Positions 8,389 to 19,581 of a stretch of DNA of 39,152 nt are shown here, piece after piece; the first letter of the stretch is position 1; every line of letters starts with the position of its first letter. The stretch covers positions 1 through 39,152 of the forward strand of contig JAFGIM010000142.1 of NCBI GenBank assembly GCA_016929605.1, written 5' to 3'. The DNA is from Spirochaetales bacterium. GTDB lineage: Bacteria > Spirochaetota > Spirochaetia > Treponematales > Treponemataceae. A program made the translations under genes and the position numbers. The notes below the pieces were generated by a model, which was not told where the DNA came from, did no database searches, and saw only the letters and a program-made list of their open reading frames with translations.

Positions 8389-9153
8389 GTAGGTATCCTG
8401 CTCGGAATAGTCATCCTGGGCAAAGCTATCATCGGTGGATGAATCTGCCTCTGTATATTCGTCAGTTTCCTGTTCGGCCGATTCTTCCTTTTTCTTGGAA
8501 TAGCTGACTACGAGTTTTCGTCCCCGATATTCCATCTCGTGTAAGCCTTCTATTACCCGATCAGCGTCCTCGGTTATTACTTGGACGAATGAGTAGTTAT
8601 CCAACACGCGAATATCTCCGATATGATCGCGGTCAATCTCCACATTCTGCATAATCAAGCCAATAAGATCACGGGGGAACACACGCCGATTGCGTCCAAT
8701 GCTCACAAAGAGGGTGGTCGCCAATTCTTCGGGAAGTACTACCCGCTCTACCGGACGATTTTCTGTAGAAGGTCGCTCACGGCTTGCCCGTTCTGTCTTC
8801 TCCGCTCTTGCTCCCTTGTCGGCCCGGGGAGCTTTTTCACCACGATTTCCCCGATCACTGCGTTCGCTTCGATCGCTACGTTCGCTTCGATCACTGCGAT
8901 CTCGTTTATCCCGAAATGAACGACCCGTTCGAAGGGCTGAGCCAAATGAGCCAGGGAAGGCTCCATCATCAATCTGCTTGAGCAGGTATGCCGCAAGATA
9001 TGACCGCAATGTTAAGGGTACTGACGAGCGGAATAAACGGCGATACTGATTGAGCAGGAGGGGATCTTCTTCCGTCCTGATCTTTTTAACAACGTCCTGA
9101 AGATATTCGGTAATCTGATCTGCATTCAGGGCGCTTTTTCTCTTTTCTGACAC
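8332..9153 (-). CDS. DbpA-type RNA-binding domain protein with R/S/D/E-rich linker and acidic tail
   Basis: VFVSIGRNRRVFPRDLIGLIMQNVEIDRDHIGDIRVLDNYSFVQV resembles the DbpA C-terminal RRM; RSDRSERSDRSERSDRGNRG linker; GTG start with AGGAG SD. Confidence 0.8.
   Translation of the reverse strand: MSEKRKSALNADQITEYLQDVVKKIRTEEDPLLLNQYRRLFRSSVPLTLRSYLAAYLLKQIDDGAFPGSFGSALRTGRSFRDKRDRSDRSERSDRSERSDRGNRGEKAPRADKGARAEKTERASRERPSTENRPVERVVLPEELATTLFVSIGRNRRVFPRDLIGLIMQNVEIDRDHIGDIRVLDNYSFVQVITEDADRVIEGLHEMEYRGRKLVVSYSKKKEESAEQETDEYTEADSSTDDSFAQDDYSEQDTYLSDGESDTPDNEEDQSSV
8853..8906. repeat. 18-bp tandem repeat (~3 copies) encoding RSERSD units
   Basis: gatcactgcgttcgcttc / gatcgctacgttcgcttc / gatcactgcgatctcgtt. 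Confidence 0.8.
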
Positions 9154-9199
9154 GATAACATTCTCCTGTAGTCAATAATGCCATAATTATGACGCTTAC

Positions 9200-11481
<2,282 letters not shown>

Positions 11482-11506
11482 GGGAACCAACATACAATAA
11501 CAACAT

Positions 11507-11547
11507 AAAAAAAGGCTGTCCGACACGGTTGTGTTGGGCAGCCTTTT
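11507..11547. terminator. Bidirectional rho-independent terminator between eno and clpP
   Basis: AAAAGGCTGTCCGACAC-GGTT-GTGTTGGGCAGCCTTTT; 17-bp stem with two G-U pairs, A/T flanks. Confidence 0.92.
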
Positions 11548-11571
11548 GTATTACCAGCTCATGGAAAAAAA

Positions 11572-12213
11572 TCAAGACAGGCTTTCAAGCTCAGCTCGGG
11601 TAGTAATCACCTTGGACACAAGGCCATATTCCTTTGACTCGCCAGCGCTCATCCAGAAATCTCGATCGGTGTCCCGGGCTACCCGATCTACCGCCATACC
11701 GGTTTCTTCGGCAATAAGCTCATTGATTCTGACCCGCATTTTTTCTAGCTCAAGGGCATGAATTTCAATCTCGGTAGCAACACCCTTAATCCCCGACAAG
11801 GGTTGATGAATAAGGTAATGGCTATTGGGAAGGGCTAAACGTCGGGCTTTGGGAGCGGCGAGCAGGATAATCGAGCCTGCGCTTGCTACTAGTCCCATCC
11901 CAATGGTATACACCGGTGCCTTGATAAAGCGAATCATGTCAAATATAGCAAAGCCAGCGTCGGCATCCCCGCCAGGAGAGTCGATAAAGAGCTTGATTGG
12001 CTCATCTGAATCGGCTTCCAATACGAGTAATTGTCTGATAATCCGTTCGGCCAGGGCCTTGTTTATCTCGCCCGAAAGCAAAATTTGGCGTGTTTTTAAG
12101 AATTTATGTGCCAGAGGATCAATTTCCGCGGGAGCCTTATTCTCCTGCTCGTCTTCTTCTTCCTCTTCGTTGCGCATTGCACGGCGTATATCGGTATATC
12201 TGGCTTGTTTCAC
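11572..12213 (-). CDS. clpP: ATP-dependent Clp protease proteolytic subunit
   Basis: FIDSPGGDADAGFAIFDMIRFIKAPVYTIGMGLVASAGSIILLA, NSHYLIHQP. GTG start with AAGGAG SD. Confidence 0.95.
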   Translation of the reverse strand: MKQARYTDIRRAMRNEEEEEDEQENKAPAEIDPLAHKFLKTRQILLSGEINKALAERIIRQLLVLEADSDEPIKLFIDSPGGDADAGFAIFDMIRFIKAPVYTIGMGLVASAGSIILLAAPKARRLALPNSHYLIHQPLSGIKGVATEIEIHALELEKMRVRINELIAEETGMAVDRVARDTDRDFWMSAGESKEYGLVSKVITTRAELESLS

Positions 12214-12246
12214 TCATCTCTCCTTATGTTGTATCTTGAATGTAGC

Positions 12247-12291
12247 AAAAAAAACGGCAACCGTACAGGGTTTACCCTTTTTTCTGCCGTT
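12247..12291 (-). terminator. Rho-independent terminator of mazG, overlapping its 3' coding end
   Basis: Minus strand AACGGCA...AGGGTAAACCCT...TGCCGTT followed by T-tract; outer stem enters the mazG stop region (12272). Confidence 0.65.
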
Positions 12292-13114
12292 CCTGCTGTT
12301 TTGCCTCGTCCCAAAACACATCCATTTCCCCTAAATGGGCCTTGTCCAGAGGAAGTCCCGCCTTTTTCATCGCATGTTCCACATAGGTAAAGCGCCGGGT
12401 AAATTTGGCGTTGGTACGGGTTAGGGCTACCCCCGGGTCTACCTTAAGATGACGGGCGATATTCACGATGGCGAACAAAAGGTCTCCCAGTTCATCCTCT
12501 ATCGCAGAGGTGTCCCCGGATAATACGGCTGTGCGTAATTCGGCAAGCTCTTCGTCTACCTTGGGCCACACATCATCGAGTGTCTTCCAGTCAAAGCCGG
12601 ATTTTGAAGCCTTTTTTTGCAGTTTATTCGCCCGTTCAAGGGCGGGCATCCCGCGGGAGACTTCATCCAAAATAGATGCGCCCCGACGGCCTTCTACACC
12701 ACGCTTTATAACGTCCCATTGGGCTAATACCTTTTCCGCTGTATCACTTGCTCCCTCGCTACCCGGTCCGGCAAAACCCTCGGTCTGGCCAAACACATGT
12801 GGATGACGGCGAATAAGTTTGTCCGACACCGACTCCAGGGAATCGGCAACGGTAAAGGTTCCTTCTTGCTCATACATATAGGCGAGCATCGCCGCATTAA
12901 GAAACACATCCCCGATTTCTTCTTTTACGTGTTCCGGATCTTCGTCGGTTATGGCCTCTACGGTCTCGTAGGCTTCTTCTATAAGCGTTTCCCTAAGGGT
13001 CTTGGGTGTTTGCTCTATATCCCAGGGACAGCCCCCTGGGGCGCGTAAACGTATGATCGTTTCGTACAATCGGTTAAAGGCGCTCATCGTTTCTGCGGAA
13101 AGCGGAGTATTCAT
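12272..13114 (-). CDS. mazG: Nucleoside triphosphate pyrophosphohydrolase MazG
   Basis: LRAPGGCPWDIEQTPKTLRETLIEEAYE and EEIGDVFLNAAMLA motifs, plus second MazG domain ELGDLLFAIVNIAR. Confidence 0.95.
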   Translation of the reverse strand: MNTPLSAETMSAFNRLYETIIRLRAPGGCPWDIEQTPKTLRETLIEEAYETVEAITDEDPEHVKEEIGDVFLNAAMLAYMYEQEGTFTVADSLESVSDKLIRRHPHVFGQTEGFAGPGSEGASDTAEKVLAQWDVIKRGVEGRRGASILDEVSRGMPALERANKLQKKASKSGFDWKTLDDVWPKVDEELAELRTAVLSGDTSAIEDELGDLLFAIVNIARHLKVDPGVALTRTNAKFTRRFTYVEHAMKKAGLPLDKAHLGEMDVFWDEAKQQERQKKG

Positions 13115-13126
13115 AACAGTATTCCT

Positions 13127-13720
13127 TTACGGCTCCACAAGCCGTTTTTTAGCCCATTCAGGCAGAAGCTGCTGCGGTTCCGAGCTGAGTGTGCGGGTAA
13201 AAAGATCCTCGCTTAAGGACCACACCTGAGACATCAGTATCTGTTCGTCGCCGGTAAAATCCGAAAGTACAAAGGAGGCAACGTCTCCATGGACCGGGCG
13301 GCCAATTCCAAATCGTAGCCGCCAAAAGTCTGCCGTACCGAGCGAGGCCTTAAGAGACCTCAGTCCATTATGCCCGCCAAGTCCGCCTGACCACTTAAGG
13401 CTCACTGTTCCCGGGGGAAGTTCAAGTTCATCGTGCACCACCAGGATGTCGGCGGGTGGTATGCGGTAAAAGGCGGCGGCTTCGGCCACGCTTTCCCCGG
13501 AAAGATTCATAAAGGTTTCCGGTTTAAGAAAATGAACAACCCGGCGTGGCCCTCCGTCCAGGGGAGCGATAGAGCAAGAGGCATAACGGCCCTTGAACTT
13601 GGACTGCCAGGAAAGAGAAGCGGCAAGAGACAGGCTATCGGCAAAAAGCCAGGCGACATTGTGACGGTTGTGACGGTAGGTTTTTCCGTGGTTTCCCAGG
13701 AAGGCAACAAGCGAGATCAT
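13127..13720 (-). CDS. pth: Peptidyl-tRNA hydrolase
   Basis: FLGNHGKTYRHNRHNVAW, PETFMNLSGESV, LVVHDELELPPG, GGHNGLRS. Confidence 0.95.
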   Translation of the reverse strand: MISLVAFLGNHGKTYRHNRHNVAWLFADSLSLAASLSWQSKFKGRYASCSIAPLDGGPRRVVHFLKPETFMNLSGESVAEAAAFYRIPPADILVVHDELELPPGTVSLKWSGGLGGHNGLRSLKASLGTADFWRLRFGIGRPVHGDVASFVLSDFTGDEQILMSQVWSLSEDLFTRTLSSEPQQLLPEWAKKRLVEP

Positions 13721-13786
13721 GATGTGGCCATTGTACCGAAAACTTCCGTTTTAGTGTATACTTCCAGCAACGTGAAAGACACACTC

Positions 13787-15439
13787 ATGAAGAAAACCTA
13801 TATCATCGGGCACCGTAATCCCGATACCGACTCTATTGTCTCAGCCGCCGCCTACACCGCGCTTAAAAAGGCGCAAGGATACTCAGGCTGTGTCGCCGCC
13901 CGCGCGGGTAAACCTACGCCGCAAACTGAATATATCTTTAACCGTTTTAAGGTTCCCCTTCCAGAGTTTGTCTCGGATCTGGTACCCAAGGTTGCCTACC
14001 ACTATAATCCGGACATCACCACCATCGGCGAAGAAACATCCCTGTGGGAAGCCATGGAAATACTGGGATCGGGTACGGTTCGGGTACTCCCCGTTGTGGA
14101 TGGCGAGGGCAAGTACCGTTCGCTGCTCCATTACAGCTTTCTTGCCCAAAAAGTCTTCAAGATGATTAACCCCAAGCAAAAAACCGTTATTCAGACAAGC
14201 ATAGAATTGCTTTCCTCGGTATTACATACCCAGGCCCTGGTAGTTCACAATGAGAAGGAGATCCGCAAAAGCCCCATCATTATTGCTGCTGCAGAATTTG
14301 ATACCTTTCAGGAACATCTTGGATCCCATATTCCGGAAAACACCATTTTAATAACCGGTAACCGGGTGGACATCCAGAAGTACGCTATAGAGTGCGGAGT
14401 GCGCGCCCTTATTATTACCAATGGAACGATGATCGATAAGGATCTGCGGGAAAAGGCCGAGAAACGCGGTGTTTCCGTATTAATCAGTCCCTATGATACC
14501 GCATCTACCTCCTTGCTCATTATCTATTCAATGCCGGTCTCTTCCATGGCTAACGATCAGGTTAAGCCGGTTAACCGAAGCGACACCACACGGAAGATTG
14601 CCCCCCTTTTGGCCCTGGCTCCGGGGAAAAGCCTCCCCGTGGTTGATGACGATGGCAGGGTTGTTGGTATTGTCTCCGAAGGAGACCTGTATCGAGAGCC
14701 GAACATCAACGTTATTCTCGTAGATCACAACGAGCAAAGTCAGGCGGTTGAAGGACTCGATCATTATCGCATTCTGGAAATTATCGACCATCATCGCATC
14801 GGCACTCTGGCGACCAGAGATCCCATCACCTTTATCAATAAACCCGTTGGAGCGACGAGTACCATCATAGCAGGCTTGTTTCAGGAAAACCGGATTCCCC
14901 TCTCCCTGGAGACCGCCTCGATTTTATTATGCGGTATCCTTGCCGACACCCTTGTCCTTCAGTCCGCTACCACAACAGGGGACGATCGAGCTCAGGCGGA
15001 ATACCTTGCAAACATAACAAACCTGGATATAGAGGCCCTTGGTCGGGATTTACTTGCCGCGGCAAGCAACATCGCCGGGCGGAGCGTCGAAGATTTGATC
15101 AAGCAGGACATGAAGGAATATACCGAAGCCGGTCATACCTTTACCGTAAGCCAGATAGAGGTGGAAGATCCCCACGAAATTCTTTCGCGTAAGGAAGAGT
15201 TTATCTCCGCCCTTGAAGCCTACCGTCAGCAGCGCGGGTATTTGTTAAGCGCCTTGATGGTAACCGATATTACCGAACTGTCGAGTCTTTTATTGGTCGC
15301 CTCCGATCGCGAGTTTGAGCAAACAATATCCCTGCCACGAATGGAAAATTCCTTATACATGATGCGGGATGTTGTGTCGCGGAAAAAGCAGCTTATGCCC
15401 ATCCTTTCGGAAATCGTTGAAACCTACGGAGAGAAGTAG
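13787..15439 (+). CDS. Putative manganese-dependent inorganic pyrophosphatase with CBS/DRTGG regulatory insert
   Basis: IGHRNPDTDSIVSA, DHNEQSQAVEG, IIDHHRIG, GILADTL; CBS-like segments in an N-terminal insert. Start could be in-frame GTG 13772. Confidence 0.92.
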   Translation: MKKTYIIGHRNPDTDSIVSAAAYTALKKAQGYSGCVAARAGKPTPQTEYIFNRFKVPLPEFVSDLVPKVAYHYNPDITTIGEETSLWEAMEILGSGTVRVLPVVDGEGKYRSLLHYSFLAQKVFKMINPKQKTVIQTSIELLSSVLHTQALVVHNEKEIRKSPIIIAAAEFDTFQEHLGSHIPENTILITGNRVDIQKYAIECGVRALIITNGTMIDKDLREKAEKRGVSVLISPYDTASTSLLIIYSMPVSSMANDQVKPVNRSDTTRKIAPLLALAPGKSLPVVDDDGRVVGIVSEGDLYREPNINVILVDHNEQSQAVEGLDHYRILEIIDHHRIGTLATRDPITFINKPVGATSTIIAGLFQENRIPLSLETASILLCGILADTLVLQSATTTGDDRAQAEYLANITNLDIEALGRDLLAAASNIAGRSVEDLIKQDMKEYTEAGHTFTVSQIEVEDPHEILSRKEEFISALEAYRQQRGYLLSALMVTDITELSSLLLVASDREFEQTISLPRMENSLYMMRDVVSRKKQLMPILSEIVETYGEK

Positions 15440-15442
15440 CAC

Positions 15443-16240
15443 ATGGAAGGGCGTGGAAAAAGACTCGAGGTCGTCTATGAGGATCAATGGATTGTGGTTA
15501 TTTCCAAACCGTCAGGAATGTTATCCGTTGGATATCCGGGATACCGGGGAAAAAGCGCGCAAGATGTTCTTTCCCAGATGTTCAAGAGTAAGGGAAAGCG
15601 GCAGATAACCGCAGTCCATAGACTCGACAAGGACACCTCCGGAATTATGATATTTGCCCTGTCCGCGGCGGTATCCGAACGTTTTATGAATGACTGGCAA
15701 GACATTGTGAGCGAACGAATCTATCGCTGTGTGTGCGAGCGGGTTAAGGGGAGAGATGACCTTGAGGACGCGGCAACGATCGATCTTCCAATTGCCTATA
15801 ACCGGCAACACGTCGGCTTTGTTCCCTCGGGAAAGGAGCCAAAGCTCCTGAAAGCGGCGGAACGGGCGGTAACCAGGTACAAGGTGCTTGCCCGGGGAGA
15901 GCGTTACGATTTACTTGAATGCGAGTTGGAAACAGGCAGAAAAAACCAAATACGAATTCATCTTGCCCATCTGGGCCATCCTATAGTGGGGGATGAGGTG
16001 TATGGACTACAGAAGGCGCCACCTTCGGGCCTCTCCCGTCTTGCCCTGCATGCCCGCGTTATTGCCTTTCGCCATCCCTTTACCGCAGACCTGCTTAGAT
16101 TCGAAAAGAGCGAACCGGCAGAGTTCCTCTCGGTAACAATGAAGGCAAAGGCACCCCGTCCGATCCGTAACCGCGAAAGTGCATCGTGCCCCCTTGCCGC
16201 GCGATCAAACCTGCGACGGCCAGGGAAAAAGAAACGTTAG
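15443..16240 (+). CDS. RluA-family pseudouridine synthase
   Basis: VHRLDKDTSGIMIFALS catalytic motif, GRKNQIRIHLAHLGHPIVGDEVYG. Confidence 0.95.
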   Translation: MEGRGKRLEVVYEDQWIVVISKPSGMLSVGYPGYRGKSAQDVLSQMFKSKGKRQITAVHRLDKDTSGIMIFALSAAVSERFMNDWQDIVSERIYRCVCERVKGRDDLEDAATIDLPIAYNRQHVGFVPSGKEPKLLKAAERAVTRYKVLARGERYDLLECELETGRKNQIRIHLAHLGHPIVGDEVYGLQKAPPSGLSRLALHARVIAFRHPFTADLLRFEKSEPAEFLSVTMKAKAPRPIRNRESASCPLAARSNLRRPGKKKR

Positions 16241-17022
16241 TTTTTCCAGGGGAAGATAAAATGCTTAAAGCTGCGATCCCCCAGGGTTTCTTCGTCATGG
16301 GCAAGTAAATCATCCCAAGGCACCTGTTTTCTCGCGACGCGCCAATCCATAAGCGGATGAGCCTCGGCCCAATCATACTTGTACAGTAAAAGCCGGAAGG
16401 CTTCGTTATACGCAAGGATAAGACCGGAAAAACCGGGCAAGAGGAAAAGGGTTATCAGGGAAATAAAAATGCACAACAGTGAATAGAGGGCCATAAAAAG
16501 AGATAGCCCCGGATTGTCAAAAAAAATCACAAAGCATTTTTGGACCGATCGAATAAACGACACCTTAAGCTGCGAACGAATGGGATAAAACCATTGGAGC
16601 GACAGTATTACCACCAAGGCAATCCAAATGAGCACAAGGGCAAAGGCCAAACCGATACCATTTCCCCAGCGCGCATACCAGGGCACCGACACCAAAAGGA
16701 TCAGAGCCGCAAGCAAGGAAAGGGCTGCGCATAAGATTCCATATATACTTTCGGTTTTAAGATGAGAGACAAGAGACTTCCACGAGAACGACTTAAAAGA
16801 CGCCACCCGATAACATTCAGCCGAAACTGCGGCTAAAAGGCCTCCCGTTACCAACCAGGCAAGAGAAAGCAAAAGCCAGGCCAGGGCCTGATGTGACGAA
16901 AGGGAAAGCGCGCTAAACAAAAAAAGAGCATTGACCACCAATAAAAGCGCGTTAATCGCTAATAAGGTCAACACATTATCCCAGCCATCATAGAGGTTCT
17001 TTTTCAAAAAAAATCCGGTCAT
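16237..17022 (-). CDS. Hypothetical multi-pass membrane protein (YesL/DUF624-like appearance)
   Basis: Multiple hydrophobic helices; N-terminal MTGFFLKKNLYDGWDNVLTLLAINAL. Confidence 0.7.
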   Translation of the reverse strand: MTGFFLKKNLYDGWDNVLTLLAINALLLVVNALFLFSALSLSSHQALAWLLLSLAWLVTGGLLAAVSAECYRVASFKSFSWKSLVSHLKTESIYGILCAALSLLAALILLVSVPWYARWGNGIGLAFALVLIWIALVVILSLQWFYPIRSQLKVSFIRSVQKCFVIFFDNPGLSLFMALYSLLCIFISLITLFLLPGFSGLILAYNEAFRLLLYKYDWAEAHPLMDWRVARKQVPWDDLLAHDEETLGDRSFKHFIFPWKN

Positions 17023-17067
17023 GTTTCTACGGTAGCATATTCCGCGTGTATTTACTATATTTTATTC

Positions 17068-18117
17068 ATGAAACATTCTGTATATAGAATCATGGTATCT
17101 GCCATCGCATTAACCCTACTAAGCGCTCTTCCGCTGTTTTCAGCTGGCCGCACAGAGCCATCTACTTCGGAACTATCGATTGCCGTTTTTGTACCCGGCG
17201 TGGTTTCCGGAAGCCCGGTATACGAGATGCTTGTGGCAGGCGCGCAAAACGCAGTGAACGAGGCAGTTGCCGCCGGTACAAAGGTAAGCCTTACCGTTAT
17301 TGAAGCGGGGACCCGACAAGCTGACTGGGGAACCAAGATGGTTTCCACCGCAGCAGAGGGCGGCTATTCCCTTATCATCACCTCCAATCCAGCAATGCCC
17401 GAGATAATAGAGCCAATAACCCTGTTATTTCCCAAGCAGGACTTTCTGGTCTTTGACGCCAAACATGAGGGAAATCCAGCCATCACGACCTTCCGCTACA
17501 ATCAGCGAGAGCAAGCCTATATTTCAGGCTACATGGCAGCCCTGGTAAGCTCAAGCTCAATGACCCATGCAAACAAGGCTAAAAAAATTGGCTTAATCGC
17601 CGGGCAGGAATACCCTGCCATGACGGAGATTATCCTTCCCGCCTATACAGAAGGAGCCCGGGCAGTTGACCCATCTTTTGAGATTGATTTTAGGGTTGTG
17701 GGTAACTGGTATGACGCCTCTCGTGGCTCAGACCTCGCGCGAGCGATGCAAAACGCCGGATGCGACGTTATTATGCCAATCTCGGGAGGGGCGAATCAGG
17801 GCGTTATCGCGGCGGCCAAGGAGCTGTCCTTTTATATAGCCTGGTTTGACGACAACGGTTACGGAAAGGCTCCCTCCCTTGTCATATCAAGTGCCATCAT
17901 GGCACAGGAAAAACTCGTTCATGAGCAGGTGGCTGCCTACATAAACGGAACGCTCAAAAAGGGCGTTCACACCACCGTTGGCATGACAGACGGGTATATC
18001 GCCTTTGTCAGCGAGGACGAGCGATACATAGAAACGGTTCCGCTTGCTTTGCGACAGCAAATGAAGGCGATGCTCGCCCGCATTGCCGATGGATCGCTCG
18101 CTCTTCCATCCCGATAA
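17068..18117 (+). CDS. BMP/Med-family substrate-binding protein of nucleoside-type ABC transporter
   Basis: IAVFVPGVVSGSPVYEMLVAGAQNAV, DAKHEGNPAITTFRYNQREQAYISGYMAALVS, ISGGANQGVIAAAKE. Confidence 0.9.
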   Translation: MKHSVYRIMVSAIALTLLSALPLFSAGRTEPSTSELSIAVFVPGVVSGSPVYEMLVAGAQNAVNEAVAAGTKVSLTVIEAGTRQADWGTKMVSTAAEGGYSLIITSNPAMPEIIEPITLLFPKQDFLVFDAKHEGNPAITTFRYNQREQAYISGYMAALVSSSSMTHANKAKKIGLIAGQEYPAMTEIILPAYTEGARAVDPSFEIDFRVVGNWYDASRGSDLARAMQNAGCDVIMPISGGANQGVIAAAKELSFYIAWFDDNGYGKAPSLVISSAIMAQEKLVHEQVAAYINGTLKKGVHTTVGMTDGYIAFVSEDERYIETVPLALRQQMKAMLARIADGSLALPSR

Positions 18118-18129
18118 TTCGGCCATACG

Positions 18130-19581
18130 ATGGACCAACACTCAACCGTTGCCCTGGAAGGTGTTTCCCTGGTATATGAATCCCCCGGAGACGAGGCGGG
18201 AGGTATTGTCACCTTTACCGCCCTGGACGAGGTTGATATCATTTTCCAGTCGGGATCTATCCATGTGCTTCTGGGAGAAAACGGGGCGGGAAAGTCCACC
18301 CTGGTTCATATCCTTTCGGGCCTTCTGGCCCCAACACGCGGCAGACTCTCCCTTAACGGAGAACCCCTTTATTTAAAAGGGCCAAAAGACGCGCTGAGAC
18401 GGGGAATCGCTATGGTTCACCAACGTCCGCTTCTTTGCGACGAACTTTCTGCACTGGACAATACCCTGTTGTCGGCGAGCGGTTTCTTGCTACAAAGGAA
18501 AACCGCAACAGAGCAGGTAAGACGAATCAATGCCGAATGGGGAAGCGAACTCAATCTGTCGGTAAAGGCAAAAAACCTATCCCCATCCGACCGGCTTAAA
18601 ACAGCCCTCTTTGGAGCCTTACTCCAAGACCCCGCCTTCTTAATCCTTGATGAGCCAACGGCGGTACTCTCCCCTGCCGATCGCACTTCATTTATGGAAG
18701 CAGTCCAAAAAGAAGCCGCTCGGGGACGGGGCATAATCCTGATTACCCATCATCTTGAAGAAGCGGTACGCTGGGCAGACCGGATTACCGTACTAAAAAA
18801 AGGCCGCGTCAAGCTCACCGAAAACAAGGTGTTTAACCAGGAAGCCATCCTTGCTGTTATGCGCGCAGAGATAGCGACAGAGGGCAATCAGGGACTCTGG
18901 ACGGACACACCGGAAGAGAAGTCGGCAAGCGGCGCGCCGTGTACCTTTGCGGTCAAAGATCTTTGTGCGGTAGATGGAAACCGCCCTCCCCTTGTCAACT
19001 TTTCCCTTACCGCCCACAAAGGTGGTATTACCGGTATCTTTGGCTATCCAGGAAGTCCGCTTGGTACACTGGAAGACGCTCTGTGCGGTATGATCTCGCT
19101 AACAAGCGGAACAGTTACCGTCCATGGCTCCTGTGGTCGCATTGAGCTAACCCGCCATACACTTACACCACGCGCTCTACGCGCCTGCTCAGTCGCCATG
19201 GTACCCTCAAATAGAGCGTTTCGCGGTTCCAATCCTGTGCTAACAATACAGGACATACTGCGCGCCACGGATACGGAATATGGTACCCCGAGTACAAAAG
19301 AAGGCATTCCCGCACAGATACACCGCTTGGCGGGAACCCTGTCGGGAGGGCAATTACAACGGCTCATTGTGGCAAAAGAGCTTTCCAGCAAACCCCACAT
19401 TATTATTCTGTGCGAACCGGAGTGGGGTCTTGATATGCAAAGCACTTATTTGTTGCGAAGACGACTTATTCAAGAAGCCGAGCAGGGAGCTACCATTATT
19501 ATCCTGACCGATACACCGGAGACCATGACCATACCACACTTTTACACCAAGACTGTTTACCTTGAAGGAGAGCTTCGCTGA
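18130..19581 (+). CDS. Tandem-domain ABC transporter ATP-binding protein (sugar/nucleoside type)
   Basis: NBD1 Walker A GENGAGKST and LILDEPTAVLSP; NBD2 LSGGQLQRLIVAKEL. Confidence 0.93.
   Translation: MDQHSTVALEGVSLVYESPGDEAGGIVTFTALDEVDIIFQSGSIHVLLGENGAGKSTLVHILSGLLAPTRGRLSLNGEPLYLKGPKDALRRGIAMVHQRPLLCDELSALDNTLLSASGFLLQRKTATEQVRRINAEWGSELNLSVKAKNLSPSDRLKTALFGALLQDPAFLILDEPTAVLSPADRTSFMEAVQKEAARGRGIILITHHLEEAVRWADRITVLKKGRVKLTENKVFNQEAILAVMRAEIATEGNQGLWTDTPEEKSASGAPCTFAVKDLCAVDGNRPPLVNFSLTAHKGGITGIFGYPGSPLGTLEDALCGMISLTSGTVTVHGSCGRIELTRHTLTPRALRACSVAMVPSNRAFRGSNPVLTIQDILRATDTEYGTPSTKEGIPAQIHRLAGTLSGGQLQRLIVAKELSSKPHIIILCEPEWGLDMQSTYLLRRRLIQEAEQGATIIILTDTPETMTIPHFYTKTVYLEGELR

Noticed and set aside
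8690-9049. Plus-strand ORF with RSLRSLRSLRSLRS repeats
   Set aside because: Antisense reading of the 18-bp repeat in the DbpA-RBD gene; not independent evidence of a gene.
13433-13786. N-terminal extension of the pyrophosphatase ORF
   Set aside because: Antisense to pth and lacks family similarity; conserved protein begins at MKKTYIIGHRNPDTDS (13787) or GTG 13772.
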